Under the pieces are notes generated by a model. The model saw only the letters and a program-made list of their open reading frames with translations. It was not told where the DNA came from and made no database searches. The position numbers and the translations under genes were made by a program. From contig CALADS010000074.1 in assembly GCA_937890825.1 (NCBI GenBank), positions 1-64,000 of the forward strand: a DNA stretch of 64,000 bases. The letters are read 5' to 3'. Of the stretch, positions 1-7,380 are shown one piece after another. The number at the start of each line of letters is the position of its first letter. The stretch's first letter is position 1. The DNA comes from an uncultured Bacteroides sp. (GTDB lineage Bacteria; Bacteroidota; Bacteroidia; Bacteroidales; Bacteroidaceae).

Positions 1-497
1 GATAAAAACCAGCAATCACCACGTTTTTTCGAGGATAACTCCTTGTACACTGTACCGGATCCAAAAAGTACGCCCACAAAAATCCATCATCCATCCATCA
101 ACTATCCAACAAATATCGCTATCTTTGCTCATAACAAAGTCAGCAAAAAGGCTTCATACAAAGGAAGCAAAACAGGGACTTTGGATACATTGAAAGCACG
201 AAAAAGCTCAAAAAGCAACCGGAATAGCATCATTCAAGCCAAAGCCAAAACTTGAACCACTATTCTACCACAAATTCAGCGCCGAAACCGGGTCAAGGGT
301 CACACGGACACAGCACTTGAACCATCGGTCTGCAAAGCGTTGATACTCAATAGCTGTCTGAAACTGCATCGGAAAGTAGTTGTTTTGCATCGGCAAATAG
401 CTGTTCTGTGCCGGTACATAAATACTCAGTCCTTCCTTTACTGCACATAAAATTTCGTCATATTATGCTTATGAAAGGATAGGCTGAGATAGAAAAA
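1..497. other. gene-poor left edge of window
   Basis: No convincing protein gene is visible here. An open frame at 43-255 begins at TTG and has a low-complexity Lys/Ser/Thr-rich translation unlike any family I know, so I do not call it. A TATCTTTG box lies at 120-127 but has no matching upstream box. A short 21-base direct repeat lies near 365-427 and is listed separately. The stretch may be decayed sequence or belong to a gene to the left of the window. Confidence 0.5.
365..427. repeat. imperfect 21-base tandem repeat, about 3 copies
   Basis: The element TGCATCGG starts at 365 and again at 386, and the related TGTGCCGG starts at 407, so the spacing is exactly 21 bases. The rest of the unit is similar between the first two copies (AAAGTAGTTG versus CAAATAGCTG). 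A further TAGCTGT at 351 suggests a partial earlier copy. No coding frame explains it. Confidence 0.55.
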
Positions 498-647
498 TCA
501 TTTTTTATTAAAACTGAAACATCTGAGACAAACATGAGGTATAAATATGCCCTTTGCCTGTTCAATAAGAAGATCATGCATCTCGCCATTTTCAGAGATA
601 ATGCATAAATACTTATGCTGATAAGATAATGTGATAAAATTCTTCAT
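498..647 (-). CDS. possible small hypothetical protein (49 aa)
   Basis: An ATG at 647 opens a 49-codon frame ending in TGA at 498. The translation is of mixed composition (it starts MKNFITLSYQHKYLC and includes SENGEMHDLLIEQ), with three cysteines, and is not a shadow of a larger gene because nothing else occupies this place. I recognise no family, and there is no clear promoter or ribosome-binding site. It may be a real small gene or a remnant. Confidence 0.3.
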   Translation of the reverse strand: MKNFITLSYQHKYLCIISENGEMHDLLIEQAKGIFIPHVCLRCFSFNKK

Positions 648-824
648 AAGGTTGTTTCAAAAAGACATTCCCAGTTTGAAGAGTTTCCGTATTTTTGTAT
701 TTTCCAAGAAAGTACTTGAATATGATAACTATACGTAAGATTACATGCATAAGCGGCCTTACGTTTGCCGATACGGTTTGTTGCTTGCAAATTAATCTGA
801 AATCTTATTGATAAAATATGATAG

Positions 825-1631
825 ATGAACAATAACAACGTATTTACATACACATATCCCGAAGCCAAGAGTATCGTCATCTCCGGCGACATTCATGGTG
901 ACTTCAATGAGTTGGTGTACAAACTCTGCATTCAATATCAGATGACGGACACCCTGCTCGTTGTGGCAGGTGATTGTGGCTTCGGATTTGAAAAGAAAGC
1001 GTATTACGAGCAGATACTGCGAAGAAATGCCAAGCGACTGAATGAAGCGAACAACTGGATTGTGTTTGTTCGCGGTAATCATGATAACCCGGCTTACTTC
1101 GATGGTACCACCTTCAAGCACAAGCGTATGAGGTGCGTACCCGATTATACGGTGTTGCAAGTCTGCAACCACAACATTCTCTGTGTAGGTGGAGCTATCT
1201 CCATCGACCGCAAAATACGCATGGAGGCATGGAACAAAAAGAAAGCCAAATATGGCTTCGACTCCAATCTCAGCGACGGCATTCCCCGTGCTTATTACTG
1301 GTCTGACGAATCACCCGTTTACGATGAAAAGAAAATGGATGCCATTCGCTTTGCCTACAGCATCGATATCGTCATCACCCACACCGCTCCCTCTTGTTGT
1401 GAACTACAAACCAAAAGCGGACTTACCAGATGGGCCGTAGATGATCCTGCACTTCTGATGGATGTACAAACTGAGCGCTTCACTATGGACCAACTTTTAC
1501 AACGTCTTCAAGCTGATAAGCATCCCATAACGCATTGGTATTATGGCCACTTCCACCAAAGTTGGCATGTAGTCATGGATGGAATCTTATATCGAATGCT
1601 TGATATTATGGAGTTCTGTATGGTCTATTAG
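825..1631 (+). CDS. calcineurin-like metallophosphoesterase
   Basis: A 268-residue cytoplasmic protein of the metallophosphoesterase family, which uses a two-metal centre to hydrolyse phosphomonoesters or phosphodiesters; the substrate cannot be told. The family motifs are in order: GDIHGD at residues 21-26, GDCG at 49-52, GNHD at 84-87, GGA near 125, a THTAPS segment in the last third and GHFH at about 241-244. No signal peptide is visible. ATG at 825 is the first start that keeps the whole first motif. Its last 45 bases overlap the convergent acetyltransferase gene. A decayed copy of its 3' end lies about 890 bases downstream. Confidence 0.85.
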   Translation: MNNNNVFTYTYPEAKSIVISGDIHGDFNELVYKLCIQYQMTDTLLVVAGDCGFGFEKKAYYEQILRRNAKRLNEANNWIVFVRGNHDNPAYFDGTTFKHKRMRCVPDYTVLQVCNHNILCVGGAISIDRKIRMEAWNKKKAKYGFDSNLSDGIPRAYYWSDESPVYDEKKMDAIRFAYSIDIVITHTAPSCCELQTKSGLTRWAVDDPALLMDVQTERFTMDQLLQRLQADKHPITHWYYGHFHQSWHVVMDGILYRMLDIMEFCMVY

Positions 1632-2141
1632 AGAACAGTAAACGCATCGAGGCAAACCTCCATACAAGGTGGTCTGAGCTACACAAGTATAGCCTAACTT
1701 CTCCATGCTACGGCGGGAAGGTAGATTATGCGGATGAACCGTGGCCATCAAGTATTTTGTACCCTTTTTCTCACGAAGGAAGCGCGCGGCATAAGCCATC
1801 AATTGACTTTGTAGCGAATGCCCACGGTAGGCCGGAAGGGTTGCTGCAATATCTACATGCATTACTTGATGCCACTCACTGCGAGGAATGTTTGTATACT
1901 GACCCAAATTTTCTTCCTCAGTTTCCGGTTGTACCAATACACATACAGCTGCCAACTTACCATCAAGTGTGCAAGCTTCAAAAACATGGGTTGACTGCAA
2001 ACTTAAAATAAAGGAAAGATAACCTGGCTCATTAATAGCAAACCAATCCTTATTGGGGAGTTCTTCCCACACCTGATAGATGAGAGAAAATACTGATGAG
2101 TAAGCATCTGTTCTACGTTGTATGATGAACATAAGCTCCAT
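1587..2141 (-). CDS. GNAT-family N-acetyltransferase
   Basis: A 184-residue protein with the GCN5-related acetyltransferase fold, which moves an acetyl group from acetyl-CoA to an amine; the substrate is unknown. The acetyl-CoA-binding strand and loop are visible as DIAATLPAYRGHSLQSQLM at about residues 97-115, followed by the alpha-4 region with HPHNLPSRRSMEKLGY, typical of the family's C-terminal half. The last residues are encoded by the antisense of the 3' end of the phosphoesterase gene, a 45-base tail-to-tail overlap. A promoter lies at 2233-2261. The gene is bracketed by two direct copies of phosphoesterase 3' sequence, hinting at a rearrangement. Confidence 0.75.
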   Translation of the reverse strand: MELMFIIQRRTDAYSSVFSLIYQVWEELPNKDWFAINEPGYLSFILSLQSTHVFEACTLDGKLAAVCVLVQPETEEENLGQYTNIPRSEWHQVMHVDIAATLPAYRGHSLQSQLMAYAARFLREKKGTKYLMATVHPHNLPSRRSMEKLGYTCVAQTTLYGGLPRCVYCSLIDHTELHNIKHSI

Positions 2142-2232
2142 TATTCTTTAAAAACAAACCTGTTTGTTGCTACCGCTTCGTACAGCAATTGAAATCTTTT
2201 ATTAGCCATCTTTTAAGAAGTATATTTAAATA

Positions 2233-2261
2233 CAAAAATAATGCTTTCTTTTAAACACAAG
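2233..2261 (-). promoter_or_regulatory. Bacteroidota-type promoter of the GNAT gene
   Basis: On the minus strand CTTG (2261-2258) is followed after 17 bases by TATTTTTG (2240-2233), close to the -33/-7 pattern of Bacteroides primary-sigma promoters. The box sits about 90 bases before the GNAT start. Confidence 0.5.
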
Positions 2262-2351
2262 AAAAGAAACCGCAGAATCATGTATAAATTATTGCACTTT
2301 TACATCAATCTCAACCCCAAAACAATTCTATTATGATTTATCCCTTCAATG

Positions 2352-2503
2352 AATGTACAAACTGAGCGCTCCACTATAAACTGACTTTTGCAGCATCTTC
2401 AAGCCGACAAGTATCCATTGACGCATTGGTATTAGGGCCATCCAGCAAAGTTGGCATATAGCCATGAATGGAATCTTTTATCGAATGCTTGATATCAAGG
2501 AGG
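2352..2503 (+). pseudogene. decayed duplicate of the metallophosphoesterase 3' end
   Basis: This stretch matches 1464-1614, the last third of the phosphoesterase gene, at most positions: it shares TGTACAAACTGAGCGCT, ACGCATTGGTATTA and TCGAATGCTTGATAT. In the parental frame it has a stop after TERSTIN, another after THWY, and a net two-base deletion in the GHFH metal-ligand region, so it cannot make the domain. It lies in the same orientation as the intact gene. The residues after the match differ from the intact copy. The remaining bases of the 2142-2665 gap show nothing else beyond the GNAT promoter. Confidence 0.85.
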
Positions 2504-2665
2504 ATACTTTTACCTGGCACCTATATTATTTCCAAGGATTTCTCACAGTTTGTATTCGTGTTGTCGGTTTTTTATTGTTATTTTGTTGCTCAGAATTTTT
2601 CAAACAATAAATATGGAGATAGCCCAAAGAGCAACAAGTACAACATAAAAAACGAATAAATAATC

Positions 2666-3532
2666 ATGAAGAAAAAGATACTGATTACAGGCAGTAGCGG
2701 ATTTCTAGGCAGCCGATTGGCTTATTTCTTTAGAAACCGGTATGACTTGCTACTACCTACACATAACGAACTAAATGTGAGCCGTGAAGAAGCCGTAAAG
2801 ACATATCTGGAAGAACACCGCCCAGAAATAGTAATTCATTGCGCTGCACTAAGTAATACATGGTACTGCGAACAACATCCGGAAGAATCACATCGGATAA
2901 ACGTGCAAGGTACAGTAAGAATGGCAAAGGCATGCAAACTCATGAAGGCAAAATTCATATTCATGTCGAGCGATCAAGTGTATAATGGTACACCGATAAC
3001 AGGTGCACTCCATGAAGAAGCCACGTTGCAACCGGTAAATACCTATGGTCAGCACAAATTGGAGGCGGAACAAAGAGCACTATGGAATCTACCTGAATCA
3101 GTAGGACTGCGTCTGACATGGATGTACGATTTGCCAGACAGTAAGCTGAAACTGAACAGCAACCTACTAGTCAACTTGCAAAAAGCATTTCGTGAGGGTA
3201 GCACCATTAAAGCAGCTATCCATGAATTTCGCGGCGTAACCTATGTATGGGAAGTAGTAAGAAACATAGAAAAAGTTCTTTCTATTCCTGGAGGCATTTA
3301 CAATTTCGGCAGCGGAAACAGTCTTAACAGCTATGAACTTTATCAAAAAACAGCCCAATTGATGGAACTGAAAGAATCTACTGCATGGATTCTACCTGAT
3401 GAGGAAAGATTTAAAGAACAAATAAGAAACCTATCAATGGACTGCACGTCTATCGAAAAACTAGGTATTCATTTCAACGACAGTATTGAAGGAATAAAAG
3501 AGGCTATACAAAGACCATTCCGTACCAACTAA
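2666..3532 (+). CDS. NAD(P)-dependent sugar-nucleotide reductase/epimerase, RmlD-like
   Basis: A 288-residue extended short-chain dehydrogenase. The N-terminal Rossmann motif GSSGFLGSR is at residues 9-17, followed by a conserved HCAALS at about 58-63 and the catalytic pair YGQHK near 131-135, the YxxxK of this superfamily. The overall form resembles dTDP-4-dehydrorhamnose reductase (RmlD_sub_bind), about 290 residues. The actual sugar substrate cannot be read from the sequence, and no rml or capsule genes are nearby. The next small gene starts 22 bases later and may be cotranscribed. Confidence 0.7.
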   Translation: MKKKILITGSSGFLGSRLAYFFRNRYDLLLPTHNELNVSREEAVKTYLEEHRPEIVIHCAALSNTWYCEQHPEESHRINVQGTVRMAKACKLMKAKFIFMSSDQVYNGTPITGALHEEATLQPVNTYGQHKLEAEQRALWNLPESVGLRLTWMYDLPDSKLKLNSNLLVNLQKAFREGSTIKAAIHEFRGVTYVWEVVRNIEKVLSIPGGIYNFGSGNSLNSYELYQKTAQLMELKESTAWILPDEERFKEQIRNLSMDCTSIEKLGIHFNDSIEGIKEAIQRPFRTN

Positions 3533-3554
3533 TCACGCTAAATACAGCAGATAT

Positions 3555-3791
3555 ATGACGATTGATACCACACAGATGTGTTCACACCTCCAAAAGAAAT
3601 TACTACTACCGGATGGAGTATATTTTCCAATCTGGCAGGCCATACAGAAAGATAAAGAATTATCAGCAGCCGTGCGTAACCGGCAACTTCACATCTACCG
3701 CAATGGTAAGAAAATACTGATTCTAGCGGGTAAGTCGCTACCTAAAGTTGTCAGAGCCGATCAACTGAACGAACTATCCACACTTCTTTAA
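3555..3791 (+). CDS. small hypothetical protein (78 aa)
   Basis: ATG at 3555, 22 bases after the RmlD-like gene and on the same strand, ending just before a strong terminator hairpin. The 78-residue product has a plausible mixed helical composition (LPDGVYFPIWQAIQKDKEL, then a basic RNRQLHIYRNGKK segment), with no signal peptide or membrane segment. I do not recognise a family. Position, spacing and the terminator make a real gene more likely than chance. Confidence 0.5.
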   Translation: MTIDTTQMCSHLQKKLLLPDGVYFPIWQAIQKDKELSAAVRNRQLHIYRNGKKILILAGKSLPKVVRADQLNELSTLL

Positions 3792-3793
3792 AG

Positions 3794-3838
3794 CATTCAT
3801 CCGCTATTTATCCTAATAAAATAAATAGCGGATGAATG
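3794..3838. terminator. bidirectional terminator hairpin
   Basis: A perfect 17-base inverted repeat (3794-3810 with 3822-3838) around an 11-base loop. It sits between the ends of two convergent genes, so it likely serves both. Confidence 0.75.
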
Positions 3839-3855
3839 AAAACACCTCATTTTCG

Positions 3856-5142
3856 TCATTGTTTGTCGGTCATGATTTCCAGCACCAAACGGTCAGTCTC
3901 GTTCATACCGCAAGAACCAATCTTCGTGAGATTGCGGATACTCTTATCTACATCCTCATCAATGATGCCTTCCACCGAGGTTACACTACGATTTTCCATC
4001 GCCATAATAGCAGACAACACAGCTGTAGATACACCTGTGGTCACCTTCAGTGCACAGCTAGGTTTGGCACCGTCGCAAATCATTCCCGTAAGATTGGCTA
4101 TCATATTCTGCACGGCATATGCCACTTGCTCATATCCTCCCCCCATCAACCAGGTGATGCCGCAACTGGAACCTGTAGCTGCTACCACACAACCACACAA
4201 GGCCGACAATCTGCCCAAACTCTGCTTGATATAGATTACTGTGAGGTGACTCAACATCAAGGCGCGAATCAACTCTTCTTCTGATTTTCCGTTTTCTTCG
4301 GCGTACACCACCACAGGCAAGGTAGCCGAGATACCTTGATTTCCGCTACCTGAATTGCTCATCACCGGAATCATGGCTCCTGCCATACGTGCATCGCAAG
4401 CACCCGAGGTATACGATAGGATATGTGAAAACACACTGTCACCCATCACCTTATGCTCATACGTACCACGCAGTATTTTACCCAATCCGTGACCAAAATC
4501 TCCTTCAAAAGAGCGCTCTGCAGCAGCTTTATTCAAGCGTGCAGTTTCCTGTATAAACCGTATTTCATCCAAGGGTGCCGTCATAGCAAAGTCAAAGACC
4601 TTGCGCAGATTTAAATTCAGCGGTTCCTCGGTTTCTTCCAATCCTCTGGCAGTTATCTGTTTATCCAACAACACTTCATCATTATGTTTCAACAGCACAA
4701 ACGAAGTATGACCACCGGCAATTACTGCTGTGGCTTTATCTGCCCCGGCCTGACATACAGCCTCTATATAAAGTTTTTCCACGCACCCGGCCTTCAAGGA
4801 TATGTCTATTCGCTTCTCAGAGATAAACTGCCTACCCTCTTCCACAGCCTGAGGCGAACAATCTTTCAATACCTCCAACTGATAATCAGACTTTCCTATC
4901 AAGGCTCCTAAAGCCACTGCAATAGGCAAGCCTATCATACCTGTGCCAGGAATACCTACGCCCATGGCATTCTTCAAGATATTGGCACTTAACTGCAAAC
5001 TGATATTCTCCGGACGCTTGCCCAGCAACTCTGTAGCCTTGGCCACGCAGAGTGCCACGGCAATAGGCTCTGTACAGCCAATGGCAGGTACCACTTCCTG
5101 CTTCACCAGCCGAATGATTCTCTTTCTTTCTGTTTCGGTCAT
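3856..5142 (-). CDS. L-cysteine desulfidase / serine dehydratase-alpha family protein (UPF0597)
   Basis: A 428-residue protein of the UPF0597/YhaM (CyuA) family, relatives of the iron-sulfur L-serine dehydratase alpha chain; characterised members degrade L-cysteine to pyruvate, sulfide and ammonia using a [4Fe-4S] cluster. Conserved cysteines are visible in AIGCTEP near residue 22, GACDARMAG near 245, CGCVVAATGSSCGITW near 310-325 and GMICDGAKPSC near 350-360, and the Gly-rich MSNSGSGNQG loop is present. Length matches the family. It is cytosolic and stands alone, with a TATTTTTG box at 5163-5170 upstream. Substrate preference between cysteine and serine is inferred from the family only. Confidence 0.8.
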   Translation of the reverse strand: MTETERKRIIRLVKQEVVPAIGCTEPIAVALCVAKATELLGKRPENISLQLSANILKNAMGVGIPGTGMIGLPIAVALGALIGKSDYQLEVLKDCSPQAVEEGRQFISEKRIDISLKAGCVEKLYIEAVCQAGADKATAVIAGGHTSFVLLKHNDEVLLDKQITARGLEETEEPLNLNLRKVFDFAMTAPLDEIRFIQETARLNKAAAERSFEGDFGHGLGKILRGTYEHKVMGDSVFSHILSYTSGACDARMAGAMIPVMSNSGSGNQGISATLPVVVYAEENGKSEEELIRALMLSHLTVIYIKQSLGRLSALCGCVVAATGSSCGITWLMGGGYEQVAYAVQNMIANLTGMICDGAKPSCALKVTTGVSTAVLSAIMAMENRSVTSVEGIIDEDVDKSIRNLTKIGSCGMNETDRLVLEIMTDKQ

Positions 5143-5162
5143 AGCATTGCATTTTAGACAGA

Positions 5163-5170
5163 CAAAAATA
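5163..5170 (-). promoter_or_regulatory. -7 box, desulfidase gene
   Basis: TATTTTTG on the minus strand, 21 bases before the ATG. No good -33 element is seen. Confidence 0.35.
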
Positions 5171-5232
5171 GAAAAATTGTTTTATTCTAAGGAGAAAAGA
5201 ACAGAAAATCATGCTAATAACTTTTCTTTCAC

Positions 5233-5240
5233 TATCTTTG
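5233..5240 (+). promoter_or_regulatory. -7 box, PCMD lipoprotein gene
   Basis: TATCTTTG on the plus strand, 39 bases before the ATG at 5279; it fits TAnnTTTG but lacks a clear TTTG at -33. Confidence 0.4.
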
Positions 5241-5278
5241 CCGCTCAATTCATAGTATAAATATAAAAAAGATTTTTC

Positions 5279-6463
5279 ATGAAGATGAGGAAATTATTTG
5301 CAGGCATCGGACTAGCTTCTCTGCTTCTAGCATCCTGCATACAAGACGAGGCACTGAACAAAGAGGCTGCCATAGACGGCTGCACGGGTACTTATATCCA
5401 ACAAGCAACCATTGACTCTTATCAATTTACCATCCAATTGTATGTTTCTCGCGCTGCCAATCCTAGCAGCATAGAAATAGACTTCAAGATTCCGTATGGT
5501 GCCACGATTGCCCCTGTCTCGGCAGAAAAGGGCGACCATGGTTCATTCTATGATTTCTCTAAATCAAAGACTCGTGAATTCGAGGTTATCTCCGAAGACC
5601 AGGCTTTCCGCGCACGATATAGCATCACGGTACACATTGATGTAGAGATGCCCGAAAGATATAGTTTTGAAACACTCAATGCCATTAACCCATACCATGT
5701 ATTCTATGAACAATATTTTGAAGAAGTAGAGGGTGAAGAAGAACCGATACGGTATCGTTTGGAATGGGCCAGCGGAAACCCAGGATACAACCTGACTAAA
5801 GAGGCTAAGGTTCCGCAGGACTTCCCCACCGTACAAGTGGATGGCGGATGGATGAATACCAAGGCGGTAAAATTGACAACTTGCGATACCGGCAGCTTTG
5901 GAGAAGGTGTACATATGCCGATTGCTGCAGGGAACTTGTTTATCGGTGATTTTGATTTGGCCAATGCTCTTAAAGCTCCTCGCCAGGCTACCCATTTCGG
6001 TTTCCCATTCTTCAAAAAACCGATCAAACTGGAGGGCTACTATAAGTTTAAAAGAGGTGCTATATTCTCTGAAAACGGACAAGCCCAACCTGGCAAGCAA
6101 GATGAATGCGATATCTATGGAGTGTTCTACGAGACAGACGATCAATTGCAGACCCTGGACGGTGACAATTCTCTTACATCCGACCGCATTGTATCTATCG
6201 CCCGATTCCACGCAGACAGCCAGACTTCCTACTTGCCGGAAAGCGAAAGCAGCTATCTACCGGAAACAGATGAATGGACCAAGTTTGAATTGCCTTTTGT
6301 ACTTAAAAATGGTAAATCTATTGATAAAACCAAATTGGAAGAAGGAAAATATAAACTGGCCATCGTATTCTCTTCCAGCGTAGACGGAGCATTCTTTAAG
6401 GGCGCCATAGGTAGCACACTTCATATTGACGAGGTGAAGCTCACTACAGAAAATGTAAAATAA
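5279..6463 (+). CDS. PCMD-domain lipoprotein
   Basis: A 394-residue surface or periplasmic lipoprotein: signal peptide with lipobox LLLASC, so Cys20 is the predicted lipid anchor. An N-terminal Ig-like/adhesive part (to about residue 125) is followed by a C-terminal PCMD (putative carbohydrate metabolism) domain, seen as VDGGWMNTKAVKL, GNLFIGDF, GFPFFKKPIKLEGYYKFKRG and the closing STLHIDEVKL. The PCMD domain is a beta-sandwich of unproven function, often next to glycan-use genes of Bacteroidota. A paralogue lies at 8432-9985. The following beta-barrel gene starts 19 bases later and is probably in the same transcript. Confidence 0.8.
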   Translation: MKMRKLFAGIGLASLLLASCIQDEALNKEAAIDGCTGTYIQQATIDSYQFTIQLYVSRAANPSSIEIDFKIPYGATIAPVSAEKGDHGSFYDFSKSKTREFEVISEDQAFRARYSITVHIDVEMPERYSFETLNAINPYHVFYEQYFEEVEGEEEPIRYRLEWASGNPGYNLTKEAKVPQDFPTVQVDGGWMNTKAVKLTTCDTGSFGEGVHMPIAAGNLFIGDFDLANALKAPRQATHFGFPFFKKPIKLEGYYKFKRGAIFSENGQAQPGKQDECDIYGVFYETDDQLQTLDGDNSLTSDRIVSIARFHADSQTSYLPESESSYLPETDEWTKFELPFVLKNGKSIDKTKLEEGKYKLAIVFSSSVDGAFFKGAIGSTLHIDEVKLTTENVK

Positions 6464-6482
6464 AAGTGATCAATTGATTAAA

Positions 6483-7286
6483 ATGAATCAAAAATGTATA
6501 AAAACTATGCTTAAAAAAATAGTCTTATTACTGACAAGTATATGGATGGTTTCCAGCGTATATGCACAGGAAGACCGCAACAAGAGCCTTATAAATTCTT
6601 ATTTACACGGATGGGAATATGCTATTAAGGCTGGATTTAATATAGGAGGAACTGCTCCACTACCGCTTCCGGAAGAAATTCGTGAAATAGACAGCTATTC
6701 ACCCGCTATTTCCATTGCCATTGAAGGTAATGCCACCAAATGGATAGATGCGGCAAAAAAATGGGGTATCACCATCGGACTACGCTTGGAAAACAAGAGC
6801 ATGACTACTAAGGCTACAGTCAAAAATTACGGAATGAAGGTGATTAATACCAATGGTGGTATGTTGGAAGGACTTTGGACAGGAGGCGTAAAAACCAAAG
6901 TGAAAAATTCCTACCTCACCATACCTGTATTGGCCGACTATCGCCTGAGTAAACGCTGGATTCTGTCTTTCGGACCCTATTTTTCTTACCTCACAGAAGG
7001 CAATTTCTCCGGACATGTATATGAAGGACATCTGCGCACTCCAAACGAAACTGGCACACGGGTAGACTTTACTGGAGAAAGTATCGCTACCTATGATTTT
7101 TCTGATGACTTACGTAAATTCCAATGGGGATTACAATTAGGGGGCGAATGGCGTGCATTCAAGCATCTGAATGTACATGCCGACCTCACTTGGGGACTCA
7201 ATGATATTTTTCAAAAAGATTTCGAGACCATCACCTTTGCTATGTATCCCATTTATCTGAATGTAGGATTCGGCTACTCGTTCTAA
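6483..7286 (+). CDS. outer-membrane beta-barrel protein
   Basis: A protein of about 267 residues with a cleavable signal peptide (MLKKIVLLLTSIWMV...VYAQ) and a body of alternating hydrophobic and polar beta strands ending in the aromatic NVGFGYSF, the C-terminal outer-membrane insertion signal. It looks like the PorT-like/OMP_b-brl porin families. The frame opens at TTG 6474; ATG 6483 and ATG 6507 are the realistic starts, the latter giving a shorter, more usual signal peptide. It follows the PCMD lipoprotein closely, so the two may form a surface pair. Ligand unknown. Confidence 0.7.
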   Translation: MNQKCIKTMLKKIVLLLTSIWMVSSVYAQEDRNKSLINSYLHGWEYAIKAGFNIGGTAPLPLPEEIREIDSYSPAISIAIEGNATKWIDAAKKWGITIGLRLENKSMTTKATVKNYGMKVINTNGGMLEGLWTGGVKTKVKNSYLTIPVLADYRLSKRWILSFGPYFSYLTEGNFSGHVYEGHLRTPNETGTRVDFTGESIATYDFSDDLRKFQWGLQLGGEWRAFKHLNVHADLTWGLNDIFQKDFETITFAMYPIYLNVGFGYSF

Positions 7287-7303
7287 TAGAAACGACACAT
7301 ACA

Positions 7304-7372
7304 AAGTATCTTAAAAGCAAACGTGTACTTTTTAGGATTAGCTAAAAGTACACGTTTGCTTTTAAGATACTT
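7304..7372. terminator. very long perfect inverted repeat, likely bidirectional terminator
   Basis: 29 bases (7304-7332) pair perfectly with 7344-7372 around an 11-base loop. It lies between the ends of the barrel gene and the convergent Rpn nuclease gene. The stem is much longer than needed for a simple terminator. Confidence 0.7.
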
Positions 7373-7380
7373 CAATGACA

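Noticed and set aside
43..255. 70-codon frame on the plus strand
   Set aside because: TTG start, Lys/Ser/Thr-rich translation, no recognisable family and no promoter pair; may be chance.
2468..2659. 63-codon frame downstream of the phosphoesterase remnant
   Set aside because: It starts inside the decayed copy in a different frame from the parental gene and runs into A/T-rich intergenic DNA.
3832..4284. Plus-strand frames of 132-150 codons
   Set aside because: They are antisense shadows of the well-supported desulfidase gene.
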